Below are positions 23,077 through 35,039 of a stretch of 64,000 bases of DNA, piece after piece. The position numbers and the translations under genes were made by a program. This DNA is from Embiotoca jacksoni (lineage: Eukaryota > Chordata > Actinopteri > Embiotocidae): assembly GCA_022577435.1 (NCBI GenBank), contig JAKOON010000023.1, forward strand, positions 124,001-188,000, given 5' to 3'. How positions within the stretch are numbered: position 1 is the stretch's first letter; each line of letters starts with the position of its first letter. The notes beneath the pieces are model-generated. The model saw only the letters and a program-made list of their open reading frames with translations, was not told the origin of the DNA and made no database searches.

Positions 23077-24116
23077 CAGTATTGAGTAGAAGCACCCTTT
23101 TGAGCTAGTACAGCCATGAGTCTTCTTGGGAATGATGCAACAAGCTTTTCACACCTGGATTTGGGGATCCTCTGCCATTCTTCCTTGCAGATCCTCTCCA
23201 ATTCTGTCAGGTTGGATGGTGAACGTTGGTGGACAGCCATTTTCAGGTCTCTCCAGAGATGCTCAATTGGGTTTAGGTCAGGGCTCTGGCTGGGCCAGTC
23301 AAGAATGGTCACAGAGTTGTTCCGAAGCCACTCCTTTGTTATTTTAGCTGTGTGCTTAGGGTCATTGTCTTGTTGGAAGGTGAACCTTCGGCCCAGTCTG
23401 AGGTCCAGAGCACTCTGGAAGAGGTTTTCTTCCAGGATATCTCTGTACTTGGCCGCATTCATCTTTCCTTCAATTGCAACCAGTCGTCCTGTCCCTGCAG
23501 CTGAAAAACACCCCCATAGCATGATGCTGCCACCACCATGTTTCACTGTTGGGATTGTATTGGGCAGGTGATGAGCAGTGCCTGGTTTTCTCCACACATA
23601 CCGCTTAGAATTAACGCCAAAAAGTTCAATCTTGGTCTCATCAGACCAGAGAATCTTATTTCTCATAGTCTGGGAGTCCTTCATGTGTTTTTTGGCAAAC
23701 TCTATGCGGGCTTTCATACGTCTTGCACTGAGGAGAGGCTTCCGTCGGGCCACTCTGCCATAAAGCCCCGACTGGTGGAGGGCTGCAGTGATAGTTGACT
23801 TTGTGGAACTTTCTCCCATCTCCCTACTGCATCTCTGGAGCTCAGTCACAGTGATCTTTGGGTTCTTCTTTACCTCTCTCACCAAGGCTCTTCTCCCACG
23901 ATTGCTCAGTTTGGCTGGACGGCCAGGTCTAGGAAGAGTTCTGGTCGTCCCAAACTTCTTCCATTTAAGGATTATGGAGGCCACTGTGCTCTTAGGAACC
24001 TTGAGTGCTGCAGAAATTATTTTGTAACCTTGACCAGATCTGTGCCTTGCCACAATTCTGTCTCTGAGCTCCTTGGACAGTTCCTTCGACCTCATGATTC
24101 TCATTTGCTCTGACAT
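23076..24116 (-). CDS. Tc1-like transposase, 346 aa, no disruptions
   Basis: Cut-and-paste transposase of the Tc1/mariner superfamily; it binds the element's own inverted repeats and inserts at TA. An N-terminal paired-like helix-turn-helix region (KELSKELRDRIVARHRSG and KVPKSTVASIILKW) is followed by a GRP-type basic linker (RPGRPAKLS). The DDE domain then has SDETKIELFG, QQDNDPKHTAK and SPDLNPIEHLW. There are 34 residues between the second Asp and the Glu (DD34E), and all three catalytic residues are present. The length is typical of Tc1. The ATG at 24116 is preceded by about 160 bases before the right inverted repeat. I see no stop or frameshift, so it could encode an active enzyme; activity itself is not shown. 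Confidence 0.95.
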   Translation of the reverse strand: MSEQMRIMRSKELSKELRDRIVARHRSGQGYKIISAALKVPKSTVASIILKWKKFGTTRTLPRPGRPAKLSNRGRRALVREVKKNPKITVTELQRCSREMGESSTKSTITAALHQSGLYGRVARRKPLLSARRMKARIEFAKKHMKDSQTMRNKILWSDETKIELFGVNSKRYVWRKPGTAHHLPNTIPTVKHGGGSIMLWGCFSAAGTGRLVAIEGKMNAAKYRDILEENLFQSALDLRLGRRFTFQQDNDPKHTAKITKEWLRNNSVTILDWPSQSPDLNPIEHLWRDLKMAVHQRSPSNLTELERICKEEWQRIPKSRCEKLVASFPRRLMAVLAQKGASTQY

Positions 24117-24273
24117 GCACTGAGCTGTAAGGTCTTATATAGACAGGTGTGTGCCTTTCCTAATCAAGTCCAATCAGTTTAATTAAACACAGCTGGACTC
24201 CAATGAAGGCATAGAACCATCTCAAGGAGGATCAGAAGAAATGGACAGCATGTGAGTTAAATATGAGTGTCAC

Positions 24274-24490
24274 AGCAAAGGGTCTGAATACTTATGACCA
24301 TGTGATATTTCAGTTTTTCTTTTTTAATAAATTTGCACACATTTCTACATTTCAGTTTTTTTCTGTCAAGATGGGGTGCTGAGTGTACATTAATGAGAAA
24401 TAAAATGAACTTTTTTGATTTTAGCAAATGGCTGCAATGAAACAAAGAGTGAAAAATTTAAAGGGGTCTGAATACTTTCCGTACCCACTG
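24274..24490 (-). repeat. Right terminal inverted repeat of Tc1-like element
   Basis: The reverse complement of 22859-23076, ending gtacccactg immediately before the flanking TA. About 217 bp, with only a few differences from its partner. Confidence 0.92.
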
Positions 24491-24492
24491 TA

Positions 24493-27400
24493 TGTACATT
24501 CTGTACTTTTCTGCTTCCTACCAGCTGGGACACTCCTTTGTAAAATAACACGAGGGGAAAGCACGCAGCGTCTGCCTGAGTAAAGATACGTGGGTCGTCT
24601 GCAAAGTTTGTTTCTCGAAAACAATCTGAGAAGTTGGAAGTATCTGAAAGCAGTCGGTCATTCATGTGAATGATATGCAGCACATGTCTGTGCATGTGTA
24701 AGTTGAGCCTGAGATCTGAGGAATGGAAAAGGAGACAACAATGTGTGTGTGTATGCTTGAATTAAGTTGTGTATATGTTTATCAAAGTGTGTGGTCAGCT
24801 GCACAAACAGGGTACTGGAGCACAGTTTGTAACTTCGCACTCTTTTGTCTCACATAAGGTGTCTTGTGTCGCAGTGTTTTTGACCTCAAAGAGAAGAATC
24901 GCGATTCTGATGTGAACAATTCAGATTTCACAACAAAAGCAGGTATTTAAAGTTTATAAAAAGACAGAAAATTTCATGGAGGAGTCTCTTTAAATCTTCT
25001 GATGCAAAATGTCTTAACTTTTCACAGGAAATCTCAAATAAGCTCTCAGCCTGCTCTCCCTGCTTCGGGCCTGTTAGTGCTGAAGGACACACCTCATCCC
25101 TCATGACAACTGGAGGCTCCAAAAAAAAAAAACCTGCAGGTTTGCATTTGCTTCGCCGCTGTATTTCATTCAGTGTGCAGTTCCCGTGGCAGCAACATTA
25201 GAGCAGCCGCCAAAGGGGCCCCTGTGGATAAATGAACACAGGTCGAGGCTGAACAAATAGAAGCGAAATGCTGTCGCTTTGGACCACTGGGAGGCAGTAG
25301 TGTGTTTTACCTGGCTGGCTGCTCAGTATCGAATTGGAAAACTGGTTCTGTGCATCTGGGTGGTGCGTAAACGTGTGTACGAATCAGGTCACGTGTCTCT
25401 CAGCAGGTTTGTCTGTCCTCACTGATCTAATTGCCCGATAAAGTCGTCACCTTGTCTGTAAAACGATGGGCGTGGTCAAGGTCATGTGTGAATGATTTGT
25501 AAAAATGATAAGCCTGTCACTGTCTGAGTAAAATTTATTGATCAATGTCATTTTTACATTAGCAATAAAAGCACAGTTGTCACTAATAATATGAATTCCC
25601 ACTGAGTGTTTCAGGTCTCTGGTATTGTTGACTCGCTGTCATGGCTTACTGGGACACTTCATGGAACGGCCCATCCTTAAGGTTATTTGTAGCACTTGCG
25701 TTTTTCACCCCCAAAAAAACCTAGTAAATCTTGCACTGCCTATATATCTTCATCAGGCACACCTAGAAATAAATATCCATCCTGTTGTATCTAGACCTGC
25801 TGACTTCCATCCTGACATGAGCTCCACTCAGGAGCTGTGCTGTCACCTAAAAAGGTCACTGCTTGTTTGCTCCTCATGAATATATCATGATTTCAGAAAT
25901 GAGGAGCATATAAATTGGATGCCTCAGTGTGATGAAGGACAGGTTGTAATAGTAACTCTGCTCATATGCTTAAATCTCATACGTCCTGTAAAAGAAATTC
26001 AGTGAGCAGGAGCATGCAAAAAGGCTTTACAATTCAAAACTGGTCTAAATTCTGATGTGATGTTATTTACTTCATTAAAATATATTCAGATATATATTTC
26101 TGGTAAACATAAAGTGGGAAATATCACTGAACAATAACCCCCAAAACCTCATAAAATATCAAAAAAATGGAAAAGATCACAGATCACAGTCTATCCATGG
26201 GAACCAGAGGTTTCCTGCTCCAAACGCCTTCAGCACCTGTTTTTTTTTTTTCTCTCTTCCCTCTTTCCATCCCCTCGTACATGACTAAGTCTGGGGGCTG
26301 CTCTGGGATTTACAGATGTTCTGCTTTTGGAGGAATCTGGGTAAAAGGTCAGCATGCCCGCTCAAGATGGAAGCGGCCATTTTGGGAAATTGAAAAAGCA
26401 GCTGTGGGAGGTGATGATCTGTATGAGCTTTATGAGTGTGGCCGAGAGGACCACAGAGGAGACAAGATTCCCACAAGCCTCGCACATCACTGTAGACATT
26501 AAACAAATGAAGTAACTGTTTATTTAAGTCGCTTGTTTAGTCTGTTCTCAACTGTATCGTCTGCTGGCTGCGTTGCTCTTCTTCTTGTTGTCTGAGCAGC
26601 TTTTATTCCTCTCTGGGTGAAATCAAGTGTTGGAAAGAAAATGTGTGCATCAAACTTTTTGATACGAAACATTTTACAAGATATCGGACAGTGGTAGAAA
26701 CTAAATGACACGGCAGCATGCCTAAGCAATTATATATTAAAATGCTTCTCAAATTGCATTTTTAATGAAAATCAAATAATATATAATGAAATAGCATCAA
26801 TCAATAACAGGAAATCTGAAAGAGACTGTCCTGCATATTGAGTAGCCTACATTTGATGCTTAAAGCACATTTTGTGACACTATTTCTGTATTTTTACTTT
26901 GGCTTCAGTAGATCTGAATACTTCTTTCACCACTACATCTAAAAATATCTGAAAAACAGGATTTCTTTCAGACACGGCAGTTGCCAAGTTGAATCATGGC
27001 AACTGCAGTGTCACACCACAAACTCAGGATCTGCTAATCTTTCCGATACATTCCACGTCAACAAGACACAGCTGTAATTTACTCAAACCACCACATTCAC
27101 AGGGCTTGTTTTTCTACATCTTTCTCACAATGTGAACATCACAGGGATCTTCAGTATTCCTAGAAAGAGAAAATGAATTTTCTGCAGGCCATACATGAAA
27201 TGATTCTCCTCATTTACACCCTCAGTGTGCACATCTCTGCCAAGTTGGTCCCCGAGGATTGTAAAAGACAAGACAGGCACGTACATTCTTCACATGTATC
27301 ATTACATGACATTACATTTCATTTAGCTGACGCTTTTATCCAAAGCGACTTACAATAAGTGCATTTCAACCATGAGGGTACAAAACCCAGAACAACAGGA

Positions 27401-29615
27401 ATCAAGAAAATACAATTTCTTCAAGAAAGCCAAACTACAAAGTGCTATGATGATGACGGTGTAACAGACAGTCACCAGGTTCAACTATAACTGTATTGGT
27501 TGGGTGAAGACAAGTCTTTTGTCTTTTGGATATGCTATGATCCTGATTGTACCTTATGCACAAATTAAACCACTTGGCCTTTTCATTCACCACTGAAAAA
27601 TACTCGAATTAGTAAAAAGAAACTATGTTTGGGGGCAATGGTAATCATGCTGTACTGTCACTATGAACAAACAAAGGTAAATCTATCTGCATTCCTCTCA
27701 GCGCTCCAATTAAAGGACAACAATGACTTAAAATGGAAGAAGAAAAGCCTATTTTAACCGGAACACGGACGTCATTGAGTGGAAAACCCCTGTGCGCCAG
27801 GGCTTTCAGGAAAATAAAGCATGTTTGTCACATTCCTGACCATGAATGAGGGAGCTGAGTTTCCCATCTGAGCAGTCAGCAGTCTCCCAGTTACCTTTCA
27901 CCTACTTAGTCTGGGCTTCAGACAGGAGAGGGTTAACCACCCAGCTCCTTCATTGTGGTCTGGCCCCGCATCATGTATGGCCTCTGTGAGCCACCCGGCG
28001 GAGGCTGTTAAAAAAAAAGAAGAAGAAGAAAAAAAAAAGAGTAATGTGGACATTCTCTGTGCTGTGAACTTTCCCCTAATTCTCACAGTCCTCCCAGCCT
28101 CCCAGCAGCAAATCTTTACAGAGGGGCACCTCAGGACAAAACCTAGTCCCGCTCCTCTCCTGAGGAACATTCATTCCTCACACTACCAGCAGTGACGATT
28201 AAGAAATCCTGATATTCCGCTTCCACGATAGCTGTTTGTCTGTGCTTTGAGAAACCTTTCTTTAATCACGATTTCTGTCCTGAATTAATTGAACATTGAA
28301 ATACCCGTTTTAGCCCATAATTCAATTTTTTTTAAAGCACAAATACCAATCACTCTCTGGTCGCAGCTTCACAAATGTGAGGATTTGCTAATGTTTTGTT
28401 TTATATCAATGGAAACTGAACGTAGTTGAGGTTTGTTGGTTTTCAGAACAGTTAGATTTGAAGACATCTTCTTGGAGGTTAAGAAAATTGGATTTGTTTC
28501 ACTGTTGTCTGACATTTAACAAACAAAAGGATTAATTAATTGATAAAAAAAATTTTTTTAAATAATCAGATCCTTATAATATGAATGATCTAGTTCAGTA
28601 AAGTAATATGCTTGCTTAATTCAGTGGTATACAGTTTATATATTACTATGGTCACTGAATTGTGAAGGTTTATGATTGTCATCAGGCTAAATTTTAGAGA
28701 ATGTAATTCTAAATTGACATTATTTACTGTTTACATTCATTGTTATGAAGATACAATTTGTAGTGGATCCTCCTTCATCACATGAATTTGAATCACACTA
28801 ATCTAGTTCTAATACCACCTTACTTTGTTGTTATTGTATGGGCAGCACCTGATCAAAATAGGTAAAGAGAACCAGCAGAGACAGATTATAGTGACAGTAA
28901 TATAATAGTCTGTGTACTGATCAGTTTGGGTCCATAAAGCAAAGTTAAAAGACATGGATTACATGTAAGAACTTCAATTTATGATCGTGATCGAATATAA
29001 TAAAGAAACTCATATTCTGGCTTCAGCTGTTGACCAGTCGGCTCTGTAAAGGTCCGGAGCCTCATCTTTCACTGGCATCAGCGTGTGTGGTCCTTCATCA
29101 TGGCATTAGGAAATTACACTTCTACAACTCAGCTGCATCCATTTTATTTTGGCACTTCAAATCATCCTAATTTATAGGAATTCTTTTTTTCTGATGTTCA
29201 AAAATCCTCTACGAGGAAAGGTTGTGATATATATCTGACTCACTGAAATCATCGAATGAACTCTCCAAATACTTTGTGTATAGAAAAATTCAAGTTTTAA
29301 TCTGGCTTCTAATGTCAATATCAGCCCATTTCTGCTTGATAACGACATCATCATTCTGTACGGATGAATGGATTAGCTTGCTATTCAAAAGTATTGCACA
29401 TATATTCACCAATACCACTGAACAAGAAAAAAAAAACACCCAGTCCCTGTTTCTCAGTGTGCAGAGATGCACACTGATCTTTTTGTTATATCATGTCCCT
29501 CTGACATGAATAGTTAAGGGAGGAGGGACAGAAACCTGAGAATAACTGCTCCCCTCCCTCTCCTCGGCTGGCCAATGGCAGGCGGCTCACAGTTTAGACT
29601 TGAGGGCTGAGAAAC
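24493..29615. other. Gene-free region upstream of angptl4
   Basis: No supported exon. Longer open frames, such as the one at 26167-26502, lack recognisable domains. It contains an interspersed repeat at 27296-27440 and an A-rich purine tract at 28009-28040. The last few hundred bases are the angptl4 promoter region. Confidence 0.5.
27296..27440 (+). repeat. Interspersed repeat with a common teleost core
   Basis: It contains cgcttttatccaaagcgact followed by tacaataagtgcattt, then an A-rich tail with cagaacaacaggaatcaag. This core is widespread in teleost genomes as part of non-autonomous repeats. I cannot assign a subfamily from sequence alone. Confidence 0.6.
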
Positions 29616-29622
29616 TATATAA
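29616..29622 (+). promoter_or_regulatory. angptl4: TATA box of angptl4
   Basis: A canonical tatataa lies 135-141 bases before the angptl4 ATG. Transcription is expected to start near 29645, leaving a 5' leader of about 110 bases. A sharp TATA promoter fits a strongly inducible metabolic gene. I did not find a convincing perfect PPAR response element in the window. Confidence 0.7.
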
Positions 29623-29756
29623 GAGTTGTGCTGTGCCTGTTTATCCACGAGCCTGAGCTCTGAGATCCAACTCAAGAAGACAGGACAGGACACTGCATAC
29701 TTCTGCAACCAGAATACATACATTTTAAAGCAGCAGTTTTACAGAAAACAGCAGCA

Positions 29757-32042
29757 ATGAAGACAACACTGGCTACTCTGACCCTATGCCTGGTGGTGCT
29801 CATGGCCACAGGGTTCCCCTTTGACAGGAAGGGGGCTGGGGCTGCCAAGGAGAAGCGTGTCCAGTGGGACGACGTGAATGTCATTGCCCACGGTCTACTG
29901 CAACTGGGCCAGGGCCTGAAGGAGCATGTGGACAAAACCAAAGTCCAGATGCGGGACATATCCACCAAGCTGAAAGTCTTCAATCACACTGTGACCGAGC
30001 TGGGGAAGGAGAGCCAGAGGCTGCGATCGGAGGGGGAGGCCCTGAGGGCTCGGACCCACGGGGTGGAGGACAGAGAGGGGCAGCTGCTGAATGTCACGGC
30101 TGAGCTGAGGGAGAAGGCGGAGGAGATGCAGCATGAGAGGAAGACAATGAGTGAGAGGATGAGCCGGCTGGAGGAGAGCGTGGACAGCTTGTTGCAGGGA
30201 GGCGGCGTGCTGCCCAACGGGAACGCCGGTGGTGCTAAGAACAACAGTGATGCTCGCAACATCCAGGTGAGCAGTGAACAGTTGGACGTTTGTGGGTTGA
30301 TGATAATCGTTTGTGTAGGAGAGCAGATGCAGAGATGAGGGGGATGATGTTAGTTTGGGAGGAAAATTAAGCTAAACAAGGTTTTCCATTGATTTATTTC
30401 CCCCTGTACTTATACTTCAAGAAATGTTCTTAAAGCCCCAAAAAAGTACTAAGTGTGCTTGTTCTGGTGAAGAGGACTCTTAAAGTGCATTGCCTGCCGT
30501 CTTTGTGGCAAGGCTTTTTTTTCTGAGGACTCAAAGGCACAACATAACAACTGAACAGAGGGCAAGCAGTGGGTGGTGTTGAGGGGAGTGTCGGGGGTGG
30601 GGGCTGGTTGACAAGGCTGCAGGCACGAAGGAAGAGCGTGAAGTACGTGCAGGGAAACACTATAGGCCCCCAGACAAAAGGATCCGCAAGCATCAGCTGC
30701 AAGAATGTGTGAATAATTGTTCACAGCTGTCAAATTTTACAACCTGGACAGTATTAGGACCCATGTGACACAGTTGGAGAGGCCTACCATAGTTGTGCAC
30801 CGGCAGCTCTCAGTGTACAATGTGCGCCTGAAAGGCTTTATAGTGGAATGGAAAACCCCGCGCTGTGAGGGAGTTACATAACTTCACCGCAGCTGGACGG
30901 AAAGAACAAATGCCTGTCATTGTAGGCTGAAAATAAGTCTACAGTCCACGATCTCAGGCTTTTTTTTTTTTATTATTATTATTTTTAATGAAACCCGGCA
31001 GGTAGTCTTTGTTCATTCTGATGCTTTTTGTTTTTCGCGCCATGGGTTCATTTTTTTTTTTACGCACAGACAAGAGTTTCGAATAAAGTTGACAAAATGC
31101 TAAAATGTGATGCCTTTGTGTTATTTCTATGTCAGCTGATGCTGGAGACTCAGAACAGACGCATTGACGATCTGATGGAGCGAATCAGACTTCAGCAGGA
31201 GAAGCTTGACAAACAGAATGTGCGCATCAGGACCCTGCAAAGTCAAGTGAGTAAGACTCCATTTACAAACACATTTCCTATCAGAGTGAATGTTGTGAAT
31301 TTTTTTTTTTTCTTATTTTCTGCAATCTGATCAACGACTTTTTCAGATCCAGCAGTCAAGACTGAGACCCTCCCCGAAGAGCAGTAACTCTGACGGTTCC
31401 GTGGCAAGTGGCGTCACGGAGCAGCGTGACTCCCCAGTCGGTAAGTAAAGCCCAAAAGCGTCCAAAATCCCTTCCTTACACGGCCCTAAGTCGACTGGAC
31501 AAAATCTGACGCCAAATGTGGCAGACCATCTGTTTAGTACAAGGCCATAAAGAAGCTTAAATCACTAGCAATTAAAATCAAGGAATCTAATCAATTTGGG
31601 ACACGCTTCCCCGCTCAGCGTGACGCCACATACAGCAGCAACAGGTCGACTTTTAGCGAGTGCGCTGCCTTTTAGCCTCTAAAGTCCTAAAGACATTGCT
31701 CGTTTAATGCGGATTGCAAAGGCATGAATAAATGAAACAAGCTCCTTAAAAGTAGTAATCAGGCTTGCTTCTATTCAAAGGTGTAAACTAAAACAGGCCT
31801 TGCTTATCTGTACCCCTGTACAGGGATTTACGGTAATTGTAACAGGCAGTCAATGACGCCCTCAGTGCAGGATGCAGCCATGCCAACAGCTGCTGCTCCC
31901 CTCTGACCAGAACTGTGACTGGACCAGTATGAATGCGTGCTTTCATCCAGAATGTACAGGATTGGACACAAACCAACTGGGGAAGAGTTGAGACACACGC
32001 AGCTTTCTTACCCAGCGCATTTTGGTCTGACTAGTCTTGAAA

Positions 32043-32095
<53 letters not shown>

Positions 32096-35039
32096 TGTAA
32101 ATGAATAAAATTAGAAGAAGATTACATCCAAAGTCAAACCCGAGTTACTAATGTTCACGGATGAGAACTGGGTGAAAAATATACACGGCGAAGGCAACAG
32201 TTGAGTTCAGCCAGCCTTTACGAATCACAATAATACCTCAAAGCTCTGACATCAGCGAGATTTGAGGAATCAGGTAAAGAAAGAAACATATTTATCTGGC
32301 CACATTTCAACTAGAGGAAAGTTCACTGGACTCAGAACATTCAGTCAGGGTCACACAGCTCAACGGGATTACTCTCACCGATCATTTCTGTGGTGTGTAG
32401 GAGGGTTAGAGGAGGGGAACCTGGAAAAGACAAAGGGAGGGCTTTGTCTATCTTGCATGTAACATTCCTCAGATTACTGCCCTTGTGCCAGAGCCCAAAA
32501 AAATAAAAATAAAAAAAAACTGAGGAAAAACGAGAGAGAAATTGGGAAAAGGCAGTCTAAATTTATCTGTGAACTTTGTACAGATATCTCACTGTTTTGA
32601 AGACACTCGCCGCCTCCCTCTTTCTTAAGACATCCCAGGTATTTGTGGAAAACAAAAATCTGTACATCCCTCAAGAATGAGCAACCTTTCCCCCAGATCT
32701 GTCAGTCAGACATCTCTCCTCCTCTTCCTCCTCCTCCTCCTCTGTCATCCTCTCCTCCCCCACCTCTGTGCACAAACCTCCATCTCCTCCTTCTTTCCCA
32801 TTGTAATGAATATGAAGTGTGCCAAAGTTCAGGAGAACCCCTGACCCTAAAGCAGACTGCAGCCACAACTCGACATTTCAGAGTTCATTCCTCTGGAGAG
32901 GTCATTACTCACAAACAAGGTTTTTGTCCGTCTGTGTTCAGCTGATGAGCTTAAGCTGGAAATATTAGCTGGTGAATATCAAGTAAAAAACCAAATCTAA
33001 ACGTTAACAACCTATTTTAATGCTATTTGTACGATTTTTTTTTTAAGCACGTAAAGATATATAAAAAAATGCAACGCATGATGATCGTCTATACTTAAAA
33101 GGCTGTTAGCCTCGTGCCTCCTTAGGCACATGACAGCTCCGATTGGCTCTGGAGTTCCCTGCTTTGTGTCTGATATCTCTTTACAAACACAGCCCCTACC
33201 TCTCTGCAACCACCCTGTGATCACTCCCCATGCATGCACCTGCCATGCACATCTACATCACCAACTAGCTGCTGTGCACGTTAAGGAGGTGTGACAAGCC
33301 AAAGAGGAGGAGGGGGGGGGGGGTGGAGGAATGTAAAGGGTAATGGTGTGTAATTCAATAGGCTGGATGGCCAAGCAGCTGTAAAGAGGGAAGTCTGCTT
33401 GGGAACTGGGAGAAAGGTCATATTTATACCAGAGAAAGAATCTGTCATTCATTCTGTCTTGTTGAAGCTACATCAAAGGTTTTTATCAGGTACACATTTA
33501 TATCTCCGAACTCGGTGATAAGCTTCGCTCCGCTCGCTTGGAGCGGTTGTTGTATTTGCAAACACTCCAGTCTCGCGGTGCAGAGAGACCTGAGAGGTTC
33601 CCTAACTGAATGATCTGCTATGAAAACTGGGTAGACAAGTTCGGATTCACAAATACCGTTGTTGAATCAACACGAGAGAACAGAGGTCGTTCTAAGACTT
33701 GTTTGATTTTTTTTGCAAAACAGCACTTAAAATTTGGCTTCAAAGTTTCAACATCCATTTTAGAAACACTTTTTTGGGGCTGTTCAGGGACGTAAAGCTG
33801 AAGAAAAACACACTAGTTAAATGGGCTGTAAACAGCTTGGCCAGCAGTCAAGGCAAAAGAAGATTGCACTGTTTAAACTGCCAGGCAGTGATACTGTGCA
33901 AAGCTCTTTGTCTTAACGTTGTTTTTTTCTCCTCCTTGTTCTTCTTCCAGAAATGCCATCGGACTGCCATGAGCTGTTCCTGCGAGGAGAGACCACCAGC
34001 GGGGTCTACATCGTCCAGCCAATAAACTCAGAGCCCTTTAAAGTCTTCTGTGAGATGACAACTGGTAAGTGGAGCACAACGTCTACCCATTTTGAAGTTG
34101 CCGTTTTGGCCACTAAAACATTTTCTGATCAACCTCTCGCCGTCTTTTTACCCAGATGGTGGATGGACCGTGGTCCAAAGGCGTCAAGATGGGTCAGTGG
34201 ACTTCGACCAGCTATGGCAGGCCTACGAGAAAGGCTTCGGCAGCCTGAATGGTAAATGCTCTTTTGAGTTTTATCTCACTCTCCCTGACGAGCTATCCAG
34301 TCCAGGGTCAGATTAGGTCTCACAGCATTACTACATCTACTACATCAGAGGAGATAGTGTCCAGAAGTATCTAAGTAAATCGAAGGCAAGCAGAAGTCAA
34401 GCCAGTAGCAGAGGTCAAGTTTTCTCACCATTCCTTCTCTACTCCTTTTCTTTTTGTCCAGGAGAGTTCTGGTTGGGTCTAGAAAAGATCCACTCCATCG
34501 CTAAAGATGGCGGCTACATCCTCGACATCAAGCTCTCCGACTGGGGCGATGACTTAGTCTCCGTCCGCCTGCCCTTCCAACTGGGCGGTGAGGAAAGCAA
34601 GTACTCCCTTCGGATATCAGAGGTTGGCACCTTCAGCACCCTGGAGATGTCCCTTGGGACTGACGCCACATCTGATCTGCCTTTTTCCACCCGGGACCAA
34701 GACAACGACCAGAAAATTGACACCAACTGTGCCAAACACCTCTCTGGTAGGTGACAATGATAAATGCTCTCCAGATACTGACTTGTGTTATGGCTCGTGT
34801 ACAGTCAGAGACCAATGCAGCAACTAACCCAGCCTTATCCTGTTTTCTTCAAAGGTGGCTGGTGGTTCAGTAACTGCGGTCGCTCCAACCTAAATGGTAG
34901 ATACTTCCAGAGCCCTCCTCCCAAGCAGCGGCACCAGAGGAAGCAAGGTATCTTCTGGAAGACCTGGAGGGGCCGCTACTACCCTCTGAAGTCCAGCAGG
35001 ATGATGATTGCCCCGTCCGCAATCCAGAACAAGTCATAG
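29757..35039 (+). CDS. angptl4: Angiopoietin-like 4, secreted lipoprotein lipase inhibitor
   Basis: Secreted protein; family members inactivate lipoprotein lipase and so control triglyceride uptake. Exons: 29757-30266, 31136-31246, 31347-31440, 33951-34064, 34156-34251, 34462-34746, 34855-35039; 464 residues (human 406). Signal peptide about 1-20. The lipase-binding motif at 37-54 (WDDVNVIAHGLLQLGQGL) matches human, with Asp39 where human has Glu40. A heptad-rich coiled coil runs to about 207. N-X-S/T sites lie at N76, N112 and N162. The fibrinogen-like domain is about 243-460, with cysteines 244/272 and 398/411 and GGWW, DQDNDQKID and GIFWKTWRGRYYPL. The mature chain has no cysteine before 244 and the linker has no RRKR-type furin site. 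All introns are GT-AG. Confidence 0.95.
32041..32094 (+). repeat. (GAAA)n microsatellite in angptl4 intron 3
   Basis: About 13 tandem aaag units, nearly perfect, within the 2.5 kb intron between exons 3 and 4. Confidence 0.95.

Larger units (their letters stand above)
22859..24490 (-). mobile_element. Tc1-like DNA transposon, apparently intact
   Basis: A 1632 bp element flanked by TA on both sides (22857-22858 and 24491-24492). Its long terminal inverted repeats, about 218 and 217 bp, differ at only a few positions. It holds one uninterrupted transposase frame on the minus strand (24116 to 23076). Intact frame, near-identical termini and clean TA ends are what a young autonomous Tc1-like element should show. 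It sits in the gene-poor stretch between rps28 and angptl4. Confidence 0.95.

Noticed and set aside
26167..26502. 111-residue open frame, plus strand
   Set aside because: No recognisable domain, a T-run-encoded Phe cluster, and no splice or promoter context; treated as chance.
29895..30262. Long frames antisense and out of frame to angptl4 exon 1
   Set aside because: Shadows of a GC-rich coiled-coil exon; the plus-strand frame has the signal peptide, lipase-binding motif and splice sites.
31441..33950. PPAR response element in angptl4 intron 3
   Set aside because: A conserved intronic element is known in mammals, but I found only single half-sites such as aggtca near 33415, with no convincing direct repeat spaced by one base.
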